Part shown: positions 1 through 9,455 of the stretch, piece by piece
How positions within the stretch are numbered: the first letter of the stretch is position 1
Layout of the letters: the number at the start of each line of letters is the position of its first letter
NCBI GenBank assembly: GCA_049347715.1
Contig: CP186339.1
Location: 1,860,001 to 1,924,000, forward strand
From: Thalassotalea_B piscium_A
Lineage (GTDB): Bacteria > Pseudomonadota > Gammaproteobacteria > Enterobacterales > Alteromonadaceae
Direction: 5' to 3'
Length of the DNA stretch: 64,000 nucleotides
Notes under the pieces: generated by a model
Database searches by the model: none
Told to the model about the DNA's origin: nothing
Seen by the model: the letters and a program-made list of their open reading frames with translations, nothing else
Made by a program: the position numbers and the translations under genes

Positions 1-1858
1 CTTTATCAAAAAGTTGGGCAATATGTTCAGGGGAGCCATTCATAGGTAATGGTTTATCTTTAGCAATATATTGGAAGTTTATCGCTGGATAAACTTGCTG
101 ATAACCTTGAATACAGCCATTGAGTACTTGGTTGAAGTCAAAATCAACTCTTTCGCTACTTTTTAGCATTTGTTCAATGCGAGTGGCTTCACTCATACTC
201 GTTAAAATGGCATTAAGTCGAGAGATACCACCTTGTGCTCGATCTATATATTGCTGACTTTGCTCAGGGATATCATGTAAGGATAAGTTTTCAAGAGAGG
301 TTCTTACCACGGCAATAGGCGTTCGCAGTTCATGGGATAGCCGTGACGACATTCCCTCTAAATAATGATTGTATTGACTCAACCGGTTCACCACTTGTGA
401 AAAACTTCGAGAAAGATCACCTATTTCATCATTTGCTTTAGAAGGTGGAATGTTAGCAGTGATCCTGCCATTTTCATCAATAGCTTGTTCTGCTTGGTTT
501 CTCAAAGTGCGAATACGGTTAGAAATCCGCGAGGCAAATACAAGAAAGACAACAGCACTTATCAATAAAATCGCGATAATGGCACTAAATAACTTTTCTA
601 ATGCTTTATTTCTTAAGGTTCTGATACCATTAGTTGTTTCTTCAACAATAACAGCACCATGAACCTGTTGATTAATAAATATAGGGTAGGCTGCCGATAA
701 CACTACGGCTTGTTGGTCTTGGCTTAACCGCCATTGAGACGACGGGTCGCCAAGCAATGCTGTTTCAATATGCTGTCCGGTTAAGTTTTGAGTATCATAT
801 AATTTGTCAATAAAGGCTTTGGGCGGCTTAGTCAGAAATTTATAGTACAGAGGAATTAACCAACGTTGTTCAAACTTTTGCCAAATACTTAAGTTTTCAT
901 TATCGCCATCTACATTACTTAACCGTGTACGTTGCCATACGCCACCGGCTTTTGTTAAATCACCGGCACTGGCTAATACCCGCTTATGTTGATCAACAAC
1001 CCATATTCGAGAGTTTGTATGGCTCATGCCTTTAACAATACGTTCAATTTCAGGTGAGGGAACAACAATGGTGCCTAATGTTTCTTTTTGGCTAGGATCG
1101 GCTGAACCAATACTTGAAATGATGTTTCCTCCCTCCTGATCTACATCATGTACAGCGAAGGCTATTTGGTCACCAACATAAGTAAGTGGAATACGCAATT
1201 CAATGTTATAGCCTTGTGGTGTTGTTAGCCAATGTCCTTGAATGAAATTAGCGACCTCAGGAAAAGGGCCCGACAAATGTGTTATGCGGTAACTATCTAG
1301 CCAACCCGGTTTTTTATTGGCAATAATGAAACGATTAAACACATCATTATGATCAACCAGTGCAATTTCTAAATGATCATTTTTAACAATGCTTTGTGCA
1401 TTTTTAGGTCTAAAAATTACATTATTATCAACAACGCTAATAAACAGGTATAAATATTTACCATACTTGGCAATAGTTGCCGTAAATTTATGCTCTGAGT
1501 CATCCATAGGTAAAGCAGGATTAATACTATTATTTTGATTATATAGATGAATTCTACTGTCATAATTAGGCCAGTCGTTAGGAACACCATCTAACTGAAT
1601 AGCTTGTTTTAATTCATACCCATAAAAATCTTTACCTTGCTCGACACTTGGTAAAAAACTGGCTTGATTGTTAAACAAATTAGGTCGTTCATGAAGAGCC
1701 GTAGCAAGGGCTCTAGCTGTTCCTAGTATTGTTTGTTCTTGGCCGAAACGTAGATATTTTTCCATTTCCCAGACATATTGATAACCAAACCAAGGAATAG
1801 TAAAGAGTACACTTGCCAGTAACAGTAGTTTGCTTCTAAGACCGAATCGAATTTTCAT
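1..1858 (-). CDS. pdsS: PdsS-type sensor histidine kinase, 3' end cut by window edge
   Basis: This is a membrane histidine kinase read leftwards, and its C-terminal ATPase part lies beyond base 1. From the ATG at 1856-1858 the protein starts with a short basic segment and one membrane helix (about residues 8-25). A long sensor region of roughly 400 residues follows, then a second helix, a HAMP-like linker and the dimerisation box SHELRTP near residue 505 with the phospho-accepting histidine. It lies 27 bp downstream of the response regulator on the same strand, so the two are probably cotranscribed. Family knowledge: this long-sensor kinase, together with the regulator and pdsO next door, is the marine 'proteobacterial dedicated sortase' two-component set. 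The assignment rests mainly on the trio. The signal sensed is unknown. Confidence 0.8.
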   Translation of the reverse strand, partial: MKIRFGLRSKLLLLASVLFTIPWFGYQYVWEMEKYLRFGQEQTILGTARALATALHERPNLFNNQASFLPSVEQGKDFYGYELKQAIQLDGVPNDWPNYDSRIHLYNQNNSINPALPMDDSEHKFTATIAKYGKYLYLFISVVDNNVIFRPKNAQSIVKNDHLEIALVDHNDVFNRFIIANKKPGWLDSYRITHLSGPFPEVANFIQGHWLTTPQGYNIELRIPLTYVGDQIAFAVHDVDQEGGNIISSIGSADPSQKETLGTIVVPSPEIERIVKGMSHTNSRIWVVDQHKRVLASAGDLTKAGGVWQRTRLSNVDGDNENLSIWQKFEQRWLIPLYYKFLTKPPKAFIDKLYDTQNLTGQHIETALLGDPSSQWRLSQDQQAVVLSAAYPIFINQQVHGAVIVEETTNGIRTLRNKALEKLFSAIIAILLISAVVFLVFASRISNRIRTLRNQAEQAIDENGRITANIPPSKANDEIGDLSRSFSQVVNRLSQYNHYLEGMSSRLSHELRTPIAVVRTSLENLSLHDIPEQSQQYIDRAQGGISRLNAILTSMSEATRIEQMLKSSERVDFDFNQVLNGCIQGYQQVYPAINFQYIAKDKPLPMNGSPEHIAQLFDK

Positions 1859-1885
1859 TATGATAATTTATGTCTATGTGCCTAG

Positions 1886-2623
1886 TTAAGTCGCGTCGTT
1901 AATTGTTTCAGAGCTGTTTATAGCGCTACTATTTGAGGTGTTCCAGCGATATCCCATGCCGTAAATGGTTTCAATACAATCGAAAGAGGCATCTATTTTA
2001 ATAAATTTTTTGCGGATACGTTTAATATGAGAGGTTATGGTGCTGTCATCGACAAAAATTTTAGATTCACTCATTAACTGCTGGCGATTTTTTACAAAAC
2101 CTGGGTTTTTAGCTAATGCATGTACCATCCAAAACTCTGTAATAGTAATATCTAAAGGGATGGATAACCAAGAAACTGTCATTCTTTGCACATCTATTTC
2201 TAGTTTATCTAAGGTGAGTACATGCTCTTTAGTCGCGGGTTGTTTTAATGCATCTTCACGTCTAAACAAAGCGGCTATTCGCGCCGTTAAATGGGGTAAG
2301 CTAATATCTTTAGTTAAGTAATCGTCAGCACCAATACGTAAACCAGAGACAGTATCAACATCGTTATCTCTGGCGGTAAGAAAAATAATGGGTAAGGTGC
2401 TTGATAAGGTTCTTAACCACTGACATAAGGTAAAACCACCGTCATATTCTTTTTCAAGGCCTATATCTAAAATAGCTAAATGGGGTAATTGTAAGGTAAA
2501 TGCTTTAGTTGCCGCATCTCTATTAGCAAAGGTTTGTACTTGATAGCCTTGTGCTCTAAGTACATCAGCGTAGTTTTCTCTTATTGCAGCTTCATCTTCT
2601 ACAATAGCAATTCGTTTTGACAT
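1886..2623 (-). CDS. pdsR: PdsR-type OmpR-family response regulator
   Basis: A 245-residue DNA-binding response regulator. The receiver domain (about 1-120) has the acidic pocket VEDE at 8-11, the phospho-acceptor Asp53 in LAILDIG, and the switch Thr/Lys in LTAR and LTKD. The C-terminal winged helix (about 130-230) ends in the usual ETIYGMGYRW motif. It is the first gene of a regulator-kinase operon and is divergent from pdsO across 208 bp, so it may regulate that gene; this is inference. The family normally accompanies a subfamily-6 sortase and its single target protein. Neither is present to the right of this gene in the window, so the sortase may lie beyond the left edge. Confidence 0.88.
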   Translation of the reverse strand: MSKRIAIVEDEAAIRENYADVLRAQGYQVQTFANRDAATKAFTLQLPHLAILDIGLEKEYDGGFTLCQWLRTLSSTLPIIFLTARDNDVDTVSGLRIGADDYLTKDISLPHLTARIAALFRREDALKQPATKEHVLTLDKLEIDVQRMTVSWLSIPLDITITEFWMVHALAKNPGFVKNRQQLMSESKIFVDDSTITSHIKRIRKKFIKIDASFDCIETIYGMGYRWNTSNSSAINSSETINDAT

Positions 2624-2831
2624 AAGTGTTTAGTGTTAACAAGTTGTGGTAATAACTGCACTATAACGAATATAAATGAATGCGTCTTGCTTTAAGCGAA
2701 ATTGCCATAATCTCGCCACAATTGTTCTTTGTATTGCCATATTTACAGCCTTTTAATGCCCAATTCTTTTGATTTAATAACCTCATTGAAACAGCAGTAC
2801 ACATTATTATTTAATACAAAGGAAATATATT

Positions 2832-3614
2832 ATGAAAACATTTACTAAAAGCTCAATTTTAAATGCGATGGTGATTGCGTCATTGGTTGCGACACCGGTA
2901 ATGGCAGAAGAACAAACAATCAATCAAACTGAAACGAATGACTCAATGTCAGCTGAAGGTAAAGAAGGTGTTGGTTTTGGTGTCGGTGTGGTTATTGGTG
3001 CTATTTTTGGTGGCCCAGCAGGGGCATTTATTACAGGTCTTGCTGGCAATTTAATTGCCAAAGAAATGAATGCAAAAGAAGAAATTAATGAATTATCTAC
3101 AACGATTGCACAAGAACAACAAGCGAAACTCGCCTTAGATGAAAAATATGCACGTCAACTTGAACGTCAAGAACAAGCCTTTAGCGAGCAACTAGCGGCG
3201 GTAAAATCCTCTTTGTCTGAAACTAGTCAATTACAAGCTGAAAATTTATTAATGAGTTTACAGTTTTCAACCGGTTCTAGTGAGTTACAAGCTCATTACC
3301 AGACTCAAATTAATGCGTTAGCTAACTTATTAAAACAAACTGGAAATCTGACAGTAGATTTGTCTGGTTATACTGATTTACAAGGTGATGAAGAATATAA
3401 CCATGCATTATCAATAGCCCGTGTTAATGCCGTTAAAAAAGCTTTAATAGACAACGGCGTTGAACCTGGTCGTATCAAACTCTTTGCATTTGGTGAAAAT
3501 GATCCAGTCGTAGCTAATCATGAAAAAGAAGTCAGTTTTTATGATCGCCGTGTTGTTATTCAATTGCGCCCCAATCAAGAACAAGCAGATCAAAATGTTG
3601 CGAAAAATTATTAG
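2832..3614 (+). CDS. pdsO: PdsO, sortase-associated OmpA-family protein
   Basis: A 260-residue exported protein. It has a signal peptide (about 1-25, cleavage after PVMA), a glycine-rich stretch (about 46-70) that looks like a glycine-zipper or membrane-associated segment, a coiled-coil-prone region (about 80-130), and a C-terminal OmpA peptidoglycan-binding domain (about 140-250) with SGYTD and RVNAVKKAL motifs. It probably links the envelope to peptidoglycan in the periplasm. It diverges from pdsR/pdsS, matching the known association of this OmpA subfamily with that kinase-regulator pair. The ATG is preceded by aaaggaaat. Its precise function in the family is not known. Confidence 0.85.
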   Translation: MKTFTKSSILNAMVIASLVATPVMAEEQTINQTETNDSMSAEGKEGVGFGVGVVIGAIFGGPAGAFITGLAGNLIAKEMNAKEEINELSTTIAQEQQAKLALDEKYARQLERQEQAFSEQLAAVKSSLSETSQLQAENLLMSLQFSTGSSELQAHYQTQINALANLLKQTGNLTVDLSGYTDLQGDEEYNHALSIARVNAVKKALIDNGVEPGRIKLFAFGENDPVVANHEKEVSFYDRRVVIQLRPNQEQADQNVAKNY

Positions 3615-3711
3615 TGGTAACCCAATTTCCTAACCATTGTTTTCATAATCAAACTAAATTAAAGGGGGTGAGTATCATCATTGATATAAATAGAGTATAA
3701 AATGAGTAGTG

Positions 3712-3747
3712 TAAAGCCAGTTACTTTCCATATAACTGGCTTTTTAT
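3712..3747 (+). terminator. Rho-independent terminator after pdsO
   Basis: The arms AAAGCCAGTTA and TATAACTGGCTTT form a GC-containing hairpin and run into a T tract about 100 bp after the pdsO stop. Confidence 0.8.
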
Positions 3748-3822
3748 TTGTTTAAATCGATTAAATGTAAAACTATAAAAATAAACTACACTTATTCAGA
3801 GTAATAAGGAAAAGGGAAATAA

Positions 3823-4644
3823 ATGAGAAAATGGAATTTTACTAGAAGTGTTTACACTTTTTTTATGGTGTTTTTTTTGTTTGTTTTTAATTCGATAGGG
3901 AGTGAGCTCAAAGAAAATGATGATCTGGCAATTATTGCTAACAAAGCTAACTCTCTTGTATTTGCTACAACTAATAAGCCTCAAACTAAACTTTACAAAA
4001 AAGCGAATTTGATACTAACTTACGCTTTTGCAAAGTTGAATTATGAATTTTCACTGGTTAATTTACCGAATAAACGAAATTTATTATGGGCTAATGAAGA
4101 AAAAATAGATGGTATTGCTTTTAGAATCGCTAGTGTAGCGCAGCATTATCCTAATTTAGTTCGTGTAGAAGAACCCATTTTTACAATTGAACATTGGGTA
4201 TACAGCCGAAAGCCCATTAACGTTGATGGCTGGGATAGCTTATCTACTTATAGTATTGCATATGAACAAGGTTCATTATTTATTGAAGAAAACATGAAGT
4301 CTTTGTCTTATTTATTTCCTGCATCATCGTCAGAAAGTGCTTTTGCCCTTGTGTATAAAAAGCGGGCTGATTTAACTATTACGAGTAAGTCTACAGGTGA
4401 TGACATTATTGCTGCGAATCAAACGCTTTATCAAAATAAAATCAAACGACAGCATCCTGCGTTAATAAAAACAGTAATGTTTAGCTACCTTAATAAGAAA
4501 CATAAACAATTGGCTACTGATCTTGCTCAAATTTTGAAAAAAATGAAAGCAAGTGGTGAGTATCAAGACTTAATTGCTCAAATAGAGTATCCGTTTAGCA
4601 TCTTGTTTTTATGCATCAGAGTGGACTATAGGCAAGCCATCTAA
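3823..4644 (+). CDS. Periplasmic substrate-binding-like protein with altered C-terminus
   Basis: A 273-residue protein with a signal peptide (about 1-27) followed by a sequence resembling family 3 solute-binding or transporter substrate-binding domains. It shows the alternating beta/alpha pattern, with IDGIAFRI and YSIAYEQGS segments typical of the two-lobe fold. No transporter permease or ATPase is nearby, so it may be a stand-alone sensor-type binding protein. The last 18 or so residues after LIAQIEY do not look like the family's C-terminus. The stop at 4642-4644 is followed in the same frame, after ten codons, by a PEP-CTERM-like tail. A deletion or frameshift may therefore have joined two genes here. 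Function beyond the fold is not known. Confidence 0.6.
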   Translation: MRKWNFTRSVYTFFMVFFLFVFNSIGSELKENDDLAIIANKANSLVFATTNKPQTKLYKKANLILTYAFAKLNYEFSLVNLPNKRNLLWANEEKIDGIAFRIASVAQHYPNLVRVEEPIFTIEHWVYSRKPINVDGWDSLSTYSIAYEQGSLFIEENMKSLSYLFPASSSESAFALVYKKRADLTITSKSTGDDIIAANQTLYQNKIKRQHPALIKTVMFSYLNKKHKQLATDLAQILKKMKASGEYQDLIAQIEYPFSILFLCIRVDYRQAI

Positions 4645-4674
4645 GGATTCTTCACCTTTAGTTGTATTACAAAG

Positions 4675-4749
4675 GTTCTAGAACCAGCATCAATTGCTAT
4701 GTTAGGTCTTGGTTTGTTAGGTGTACGTTTAGCTAAAAAATCAAAATAA
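4675..4749 (+). pseudogene. Relic of a PEP-CTERM sorting tail
   Basis: Translation of 4675-4749 gives 24 residues: VLEP, a hydrophobic stretch ASIAMLGLGLLG, then the basic end VRLAKKSK and a stop. This is the three-part architecture of a PEP-CTERM exosortase signal. There is no start codon or body attached. The frame continues upstream into the stop of the preceding gene, and another frame (4592-4679) is open. It is best read as the 3' remnant of a deleted or frameshifted surface-protein gene. A transposition or deletion junction near 4590 is likely but unproven. Confidence 0.6.
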
Positions 4750-4773
4750 TATAAATGTAAGGTTTATTATTGA

Positions 4774-4802
4774 GGGAAGCCCCTGATCAGGTGCTTTTTT
4801 TA
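4774..4802 (+). terminator. Terminator-like hairpin between the PEP-CTERM relic and dinG
   Basis: The arms AAGCCCCTGAT and ATCAGGTGCTT pair imperfectly and are followed by a run of T. It would end transcription of the relic from the left. Confidence 0.65.
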
Positions 4803-4848
4803 TTAGAAATTTAAACTTATTTAAGTAAGAAAGTTAAAATACTAAGGC

Positions 4849-6957
4849 TTATTGTTTAATTACTTTATATGGCGGTAAGCTATTTAATAAATCTTTACCG
4901 TATCGTTTAGTGATTAATCGTTTATCCATGATAGTAATCACACCGGTATCTTTTTCATTACGTAATAAACGTCCTGTTGCCTGCACAAGCTTCTTAGAGG
5001 TGTCAGGTACTGATAGTGACATAAAAGGGTTACCGCCTTTAGCACTAATATATTCCGCTTGAGCTTCTTCAACAGGAGAGGTGGGTACGGAAAAAGGAAG
5101 TTTAGTAATAATTAAATTAGTTAAATATTTACCAGGTAAATCTAGCCCTTCAGAAAAACTTTGAGTACCAAAAATAATACTCGGTTTATCTTGATCACAA
5201 CGTTTTTTATGATCTTCAATAATATGCTGGCGAGATTGTTCACCTTGAACAAAAATCTCCATTTTATGCTTTTCTCTTAATGCTTTTGCGGCTTGTTCCA
5301 TCTGCCAATAAGAAGAAAACAGCACTAATGTGGCTTTGTCTTGTGCAATTAATTCAGGCAGTTTAACAATGAGTTCATCGGTGAAGTTGGGGGAACTTGG
5401 TTCATTATCCATATTTGCAATCACAAGTGAGGCATTGTTTTTATAATCAAAAGGAGAATCTACTTGTTGGTATTGACTACCATCATTTTGAGATAACCCT
5501 ACTTGTCTTCTAAAATGATCAAATGAATTAAGCGCTAAAATTGTGGCAGAACATAACACAGCACCTTCACACTTTGACCACAGCATATCTTCTAGGGTAA
5601 AGCCAACATCTATGGGTGAAGCTGAAATAACATAATCTTGACGTTTACCTTCAGTTCTTTCTAGCCATCTTGCCAAGGGGGCACCTTTATCACTATCTGA
5701 TTTTGCATACATTTGCCATAACGATTGAAAGTTTTCTAGGCGTTGTAACATAAAGCCAGCCTCAGCGAGTAAAGGCTCAGCTAGGTACATTTGGGTATCA
5801 CCGTCTTTGGTTGACTCCATTAATAAATTATAAAGCTTGTTGGTATGGGTTACGCATTTTTTACTTAAATCGGCTAAGTCTTCAGCCCAATGTTTTAAGG
5901 TTTGAGGGATAATACCGTTGTTAAAACGATAAATGGCATCGTCATTTTCCTTGACCGAGGCAAAATAAGCTGGCGCGTTATTTTCAAAAAAAGTGACGAC
6001 TTTTTGCATTTCCATAATGGTGTCTTGGCAGTCATCTCCAAGTTTTAAAGCAGGAGAAATCGCAGACTGCGACTTTACTAATTTCGCTATTTTATCGCCA
6101 GTTTCTTTTAACTTAGTTAGCCATTCAAGCGAACCTTTAGCCGCAACATTCGCGCTTGAATGATCACGCGTTATTTTAGGTAAATGATGGGCTTCATCAA
6201 TAATATAAAAAGTGTCTTCTGGTGAAGGTAATATTTTACCACCGCCAAGGGCTAAATCAGCCAGTAGCAAACTATGGTTGATAACAAGTACATCAGCCAT
6301 ATCCATTGTTTCTCGTGCCTTATGAAAAGGACAATGTGTATGTTCAGATAAATGTTTTAAACAACTATGTTTATCACATTGTATTTGTTGCCAAATATGA
6401 TGAGGAACTGGATCCGGCCAAGAATCTAAGTCACCAAGCCAGGTTCCATCGGTTAATTTTTTGTGCATGGTATTTAGGGTTTTTACATCAAAAGCACTGG
6501 GTTTTTGAGCAAAGGTAAAACCTGCTTGTGGTGAGTCATCACTTGAAACTGCTGTAGCGAGTTTTTGACGGCAAACATATCGTTGTCGACCTTTAACTAA
6601 AGTAAAATCAAAATTCAGACCTGAATTTAATTTTAAAAAAGGGAGATCTTTATCAACTAATTGTTCTTGTAAAGCTACTGTTGCCGTTGATATACAAACC
6701 TTTTTATTACGTGATATGGCTAATGGAATAGCACCTAAGCTGTAGGCTAATGACTTACCTGTACCAGTACCTGCTTCAATAGTAATAATTTTACGAACCT
6801 TGTCATATTCGCCAGCTAATGTTTTAGCGATTTCAGCAATTAAAAATGTTTGCTGTTTTCTAGGATTAAAATTAGGTAAATTTTCACCTATTGCTTTATA
6901 TGAAGTACGAATGGCAGTTTTTATTTTATCACTTAACATTAGGCTAATGGTTTCCAT
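4849..6957 (-). CDS. dinG: ATP-dependent DNA helicase DinG
   Basis: A superfamily 2, XPD-like 5'-3' helicase with an iron-sulfur cluster. The protein has Walker A EAGTGTGKS near residue 65, the cluster cysteines in RYVC and in the C..C....C cluster CDKHSCLKH...HCPF, the DEAH box DEAHHLPK, and the C-terminal motif QATGRLLRNE. Its length of about 700 residues matches E. coli DinG. The frame is open to a Met at 6972, but that codon lies only 9 bp from the LexA box. The Met at 6957 or the one at 6939 is more plausible, and 6957 is chosen here. It diverges from polB over a shared SOS operator. It acts in resolving R-loops and damaged replication intermediates. Confidence 0.92.
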   Translation of the reverse strand: METISLMLSDKIKTAIRTSYKAIGENLPNFNPRKQQTFLIAEIAKTLAGEYDKVRKIITIEAGTGTGKSLAYSLGAIPLAISRNKKVCISTATVALQEQLVDKDLPFLKLNSGLNFDFTLVKGRQRYVCRQKLATAVSSDDSPQAGFTFAQKPSAFDVKTLNTMHKKLTDGTWLGDLDSWPDPVPHHIWQQIQCDKHSCLKHLSEHTHCPFHKARETMDMADVLVINHSLLLADLALGGGKILPSPEDTFYIIDEAHHLPKITRDHSSANVAAKGSLEWLTKLKETGDKIAKLVKSQSAISPALKLGDDCQDTIMEMQKVVTFFENNAPAYFASVKENDDAIYRFNNGIIPQTLKHWAEDLADLSKKCVTHTNKLYNLLMESTKDGDTQMYLAEPLLAEAGFMLQRLENFQSLWQMYAKSDSDKGAPLARWLERTEGKRQDYVISASPIDVGFTLEDMLWSKCEGAVLCSATILALNSFDHFRRQVGLSQNDGSQYQQVDSPFDYKNNASLVIANMDNEPSSPNFTDELIVKLPELIAQDKATLVLFSSYWQMEQAAKALREKHKMEIFVQGEQSRQHIIEDHKKRCDQDKPSIIFGTQSFSEGLDLPGKYLTNLIITKLPFSVPTSPVEEAQAEYISAKGGNPFMSLSVPDTSKKLVQATGRLLRNEKDTGVITIMDKRLITKRYGKDLLNSLPPYKVIKQ

Positions 6958-6980
6958 TGTGAGCGCTATCAATTACACTA

Positions 6981-6996
6981 CTGTGTATATTAACAG
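6981..6996. promoter_or_regulatory. LexA box between dinG and polB
   Basis: CTGTGTATATTAACAG is a perfect CTGT-N8-ACAG match to the gammaproteobacterial LexA operator, lying between two divergent genes that are both SOS genes in E. coli. One operator could repress both. Confidence 0.88.
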
Positions 6997-7022
6997 TTTA
7001 TTACCTAAAAATAGAATGATTA

Positions 7023-9455
7023 ATGCAAATTTCTGCGGATAAAAACTTATCTTTAACAGGTGAGGGGATATTATTAACTCGACATGTAGTTGATACCCGT
7101 CAAGGAACATCTGTGTTCTTATGGGTAAAAACCACAAATGGCCCCGTTAAATTAGAAGTAACGGGTGAACAACCGGTTTTCTTTGTCGAGCAAAAAGACA
7201 GCACTAACGCACAACAATTATTAAATCGCACTCAAAACATTCAAGCACAGATTAAACCTCTTGCTCTTAAAACCTTTACGCAACAATCGGTTGTGGGTAT
7301 CTACTTTAACAAACTGCGTGACTTTTATATTGTTAAAGACCTATTTAAGCAGAATCACATAAAATGCTATGAAGATGATTTTAGACCTGATGATAGGTTT
7401 TTAATGGAGCGTTTTATTACAGGACAAGTGGCTTTTATGGGCCAATTGTTAGCGTCTGATCAGCATCAAGAGAGAACATCTGATTATCAGCAGTTAACAC
7501 AAGTAAAGTGTAAGCGCTGTGATAATGCACAGTTGTTATCAACCTCCTTAATTAACATGGTATCACTTGATATTGAATGTTCCATGGAAGGAGATTTGTA
7601 TTCAATAGGGTTATACAGCCAAACCTGCAAAACGGTATTGATGATAGGACAAGCGGAAGCCTTATTAGATGATATTGATTTTGAGTTGATTTGGGTACCA
7701 GACGAAAAAGCCTTATTAGTTGCCTTAAACCAATGGATAGCGAAGGAAGACCCAGACATTATTATTGGTTGGAATGTCATTAATTTTGATTTTTTAGTAC
7801 TGCAGCAACGTTATGATTTACATCATATACCTTTTATCTTAGGACGTGATGGTTCTCAACCAAGATGGCGTAAACATGCCAGTAGCGAACAAAATTTTAT
7901 AGATATTGCGGGTCGTGTTGTAATTGACGGTATTGATATGCTTAGAAGTGCAACTTACAGCTTTCCAAGTTTTTCACTTGATTATGTTGCCAATGCCTTG
8001 CTCGGAATAGGTAAAAAGGTGGATGATGTTGATAATAGGGTAGCTGAAATCACCCATAATTTTCACCATAATAAACAAGCGCTTGCTAAATATAACCTGG
8101 AAGATTGTCGATTAGTTATTTTAATTTTTGCTAAAACACAGTTATTAGAATTCGCGATATTGAGAGCACAATTAACCGGCTTAGCTCTTGATCGTATTGG
8201 TGGTTCAGTTGCCGCTTTTACTAATTTATATTTACCTAAATTACATCGTGCCGGCTATATCGCACCTAATATGGGGGATGGTTTGCAAGGCCTGGTTTCA
8301 CCTGGTGGCTACGTTATGGATTCGGTTCCCGGTTTATATAGAAATGTGCTCGTGCTTGATTTTAAAAGCTTGTATCCGAGTATTATTAGAACATTTAAAA
8401 TTGACCCTATGGGCATGATCGAAGGGTTAAAAATACCCGACCAAAGTATTGAAGGTTTTGATGGGGCGTATTTTTCAAGAGATAAACATTTTCTACCTGA
8501 CATAATAAAAAGCCTATGGGCTGAACGTGATAAAGCAAAACGTGAAAAAAACAGTGCATTATCACAAGCGATAAAAATTATTATGAACTCTTTTTATGGG
8601 GTTTTAGGTTCTACGGGGTGCAGATTTTTTGACCCTAGGTTATCAGGCTCTATTACTAAACGAAGCCACGAAATTCTTAAAACTACACAACAATGGATAG
8701 AGAATGAAGGCTATCAAGTTATTTATGGTGATACGGACTCTATTTTTATTCATGTAGGTGAAGACAAAACCAGCGCTCAAAGCCAAAGCTTGGGAAATGA
8801 ATTAGCGACGCTGATAAATAATAAATTAAACCTAGCCTTAAATGAACGCTATGCAATTGAAAGTGAATTAGAAATAGAGTTTGAAACTTACTTTAGTCAA
8901 TTTTTTATGCCAACAATTCGCGGATTAGAAATTGGTAGTAAAAAACGCTACGCTGGCTTAGTAGAAAAGTCTGGTAAGCAAGAGCTGATATTTAAAGGGC
9001 TAGAAAGTGTTCGCACTGACTGGACTGAATTGGCCAAATTATTCCAACGAACCTTGTATCAAAAAGTCTTTGCTCAACAGAGTGTGGTGGAATATGTAAA
9101 AGAAACGGTGGCAAAAACCTACGCTGGAGAATTTGACGATAAACTGATTTATCGGAAACGAATTCGGCGTAAGCTTGATCATTATGTTAAGAATATACCG
9201 CCTCATATTAAAGCGGCTCGTTTAGCTGATCAACATAATAAAGAGCATGACAAACCGTTAAAATTTCAGAATAAAGGTTGGATAGAATATTACCTAACCA
9301 CTTCTGGGCCACAAGCAAAAGGGTATGTTAACGCGCCTTTAGATTATCAGTTATATGTAGAGCGGCAACTCGCCGCTGTTGCAGATGCTATTTTACCTTT
9401 TGTGGGGACCAGTTTTAATGAGATAACCGATGCTCAAATGAATTTATTCCAATAA
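7023..9455 (+). CDS. polB: DNA polymerase II (family B)
   Basis: An 810-residue family B polymerase, similar in length to the 783-residue E. coli enzyme. The N-terminal domain is followed by the 3'-5' exonuclease motif SLDIE (about 181) and NVINFDF, then polymerase motif A DFKSLYPSII (about 446), motif B KIIMNSFYGVLGS and motif C YGDTDS (about 569). The C-terminal thumb follows. It takes part in SOS-induced replication restart and translesion synthesis in the cytoplasm. It starts 26 bp after the LexA box shared with dinG, so damage-inducible expression is expected. No terminator is obvious after it. Confidence 0.95.
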   Translation: MQISADKNLSLTGEGILLTRHVVDTRQGTSVFLWVKTTNGPVKLEVTGEQPVFFVEQKDSTNAQQLLNRTQNIQAQIKPLALKTFTQQSVVGIYFNKLRDFYIVKDLFKQNHIKCYEDDFRPDDRFLMERFITGQVAFMGQLLASDQHQERTSDYQQLTQVKCKRCDNAQLLSTSLINMVSLDIECSMEGDLYSIGLYSQTCKTVLMIGQAEALLDDIDFELIWVPDEKALLVALNQWIAKEDPDIIIGWNVINFDFLVLQQRYDLHHIPFILGRDGSQPRWRKHASSEQNFIDIAGRVVIDGIDMLRSATYSFPSFSLDYVANALLGIGKKVDDVDNRVAEITHNFHHNKQALAKYNLEDCRLVILIFAKTQLLEFAILRAQLTGLALDRIGGSVAAFTNLYLPKLHRAGYIAPNMGDGLQGLVSPGGYVMDSVPGLYRNVLVLDFKSLYPSIIRTFKIDPMGMIEGLKIPDQSIEGFDGAYFSRDKHFLPDIIKSLWAERDKAKREKNSALSQAIKIIMNSFYGVLGSTGCRFFDPRLSGSITKRSHEILKTTQQWIENEGYQVIYGDTDSIFIHVGEDKTSAQSQSLGNELATLINNKLNLALNERYAIESELEIEFETYFSQFFMPTIRGLEIGSKKRYAGLVEKSGKQELIFKGLESVRTDWTELAKLFQRTLYQKVFAQQSVVEYVKETVAKTYAGEFDDKLIYRKRIRRKLDHYVKNIPPHIKAARLADQHNKEHDKPLKFQNKGWIEYYLTTSGPQAKGYVNAPLDYQLYVERQLAAVADAILPFVGTSFNEITDAQMNLFQ

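Noticed and set aside
4592..4679. Open frame before the PEP-CTERM tail as part of the same protein
   Set aside because: The frame differs from the tail by one base and has no recognisable domain. A frameshifted surface protein is possible but not shown.
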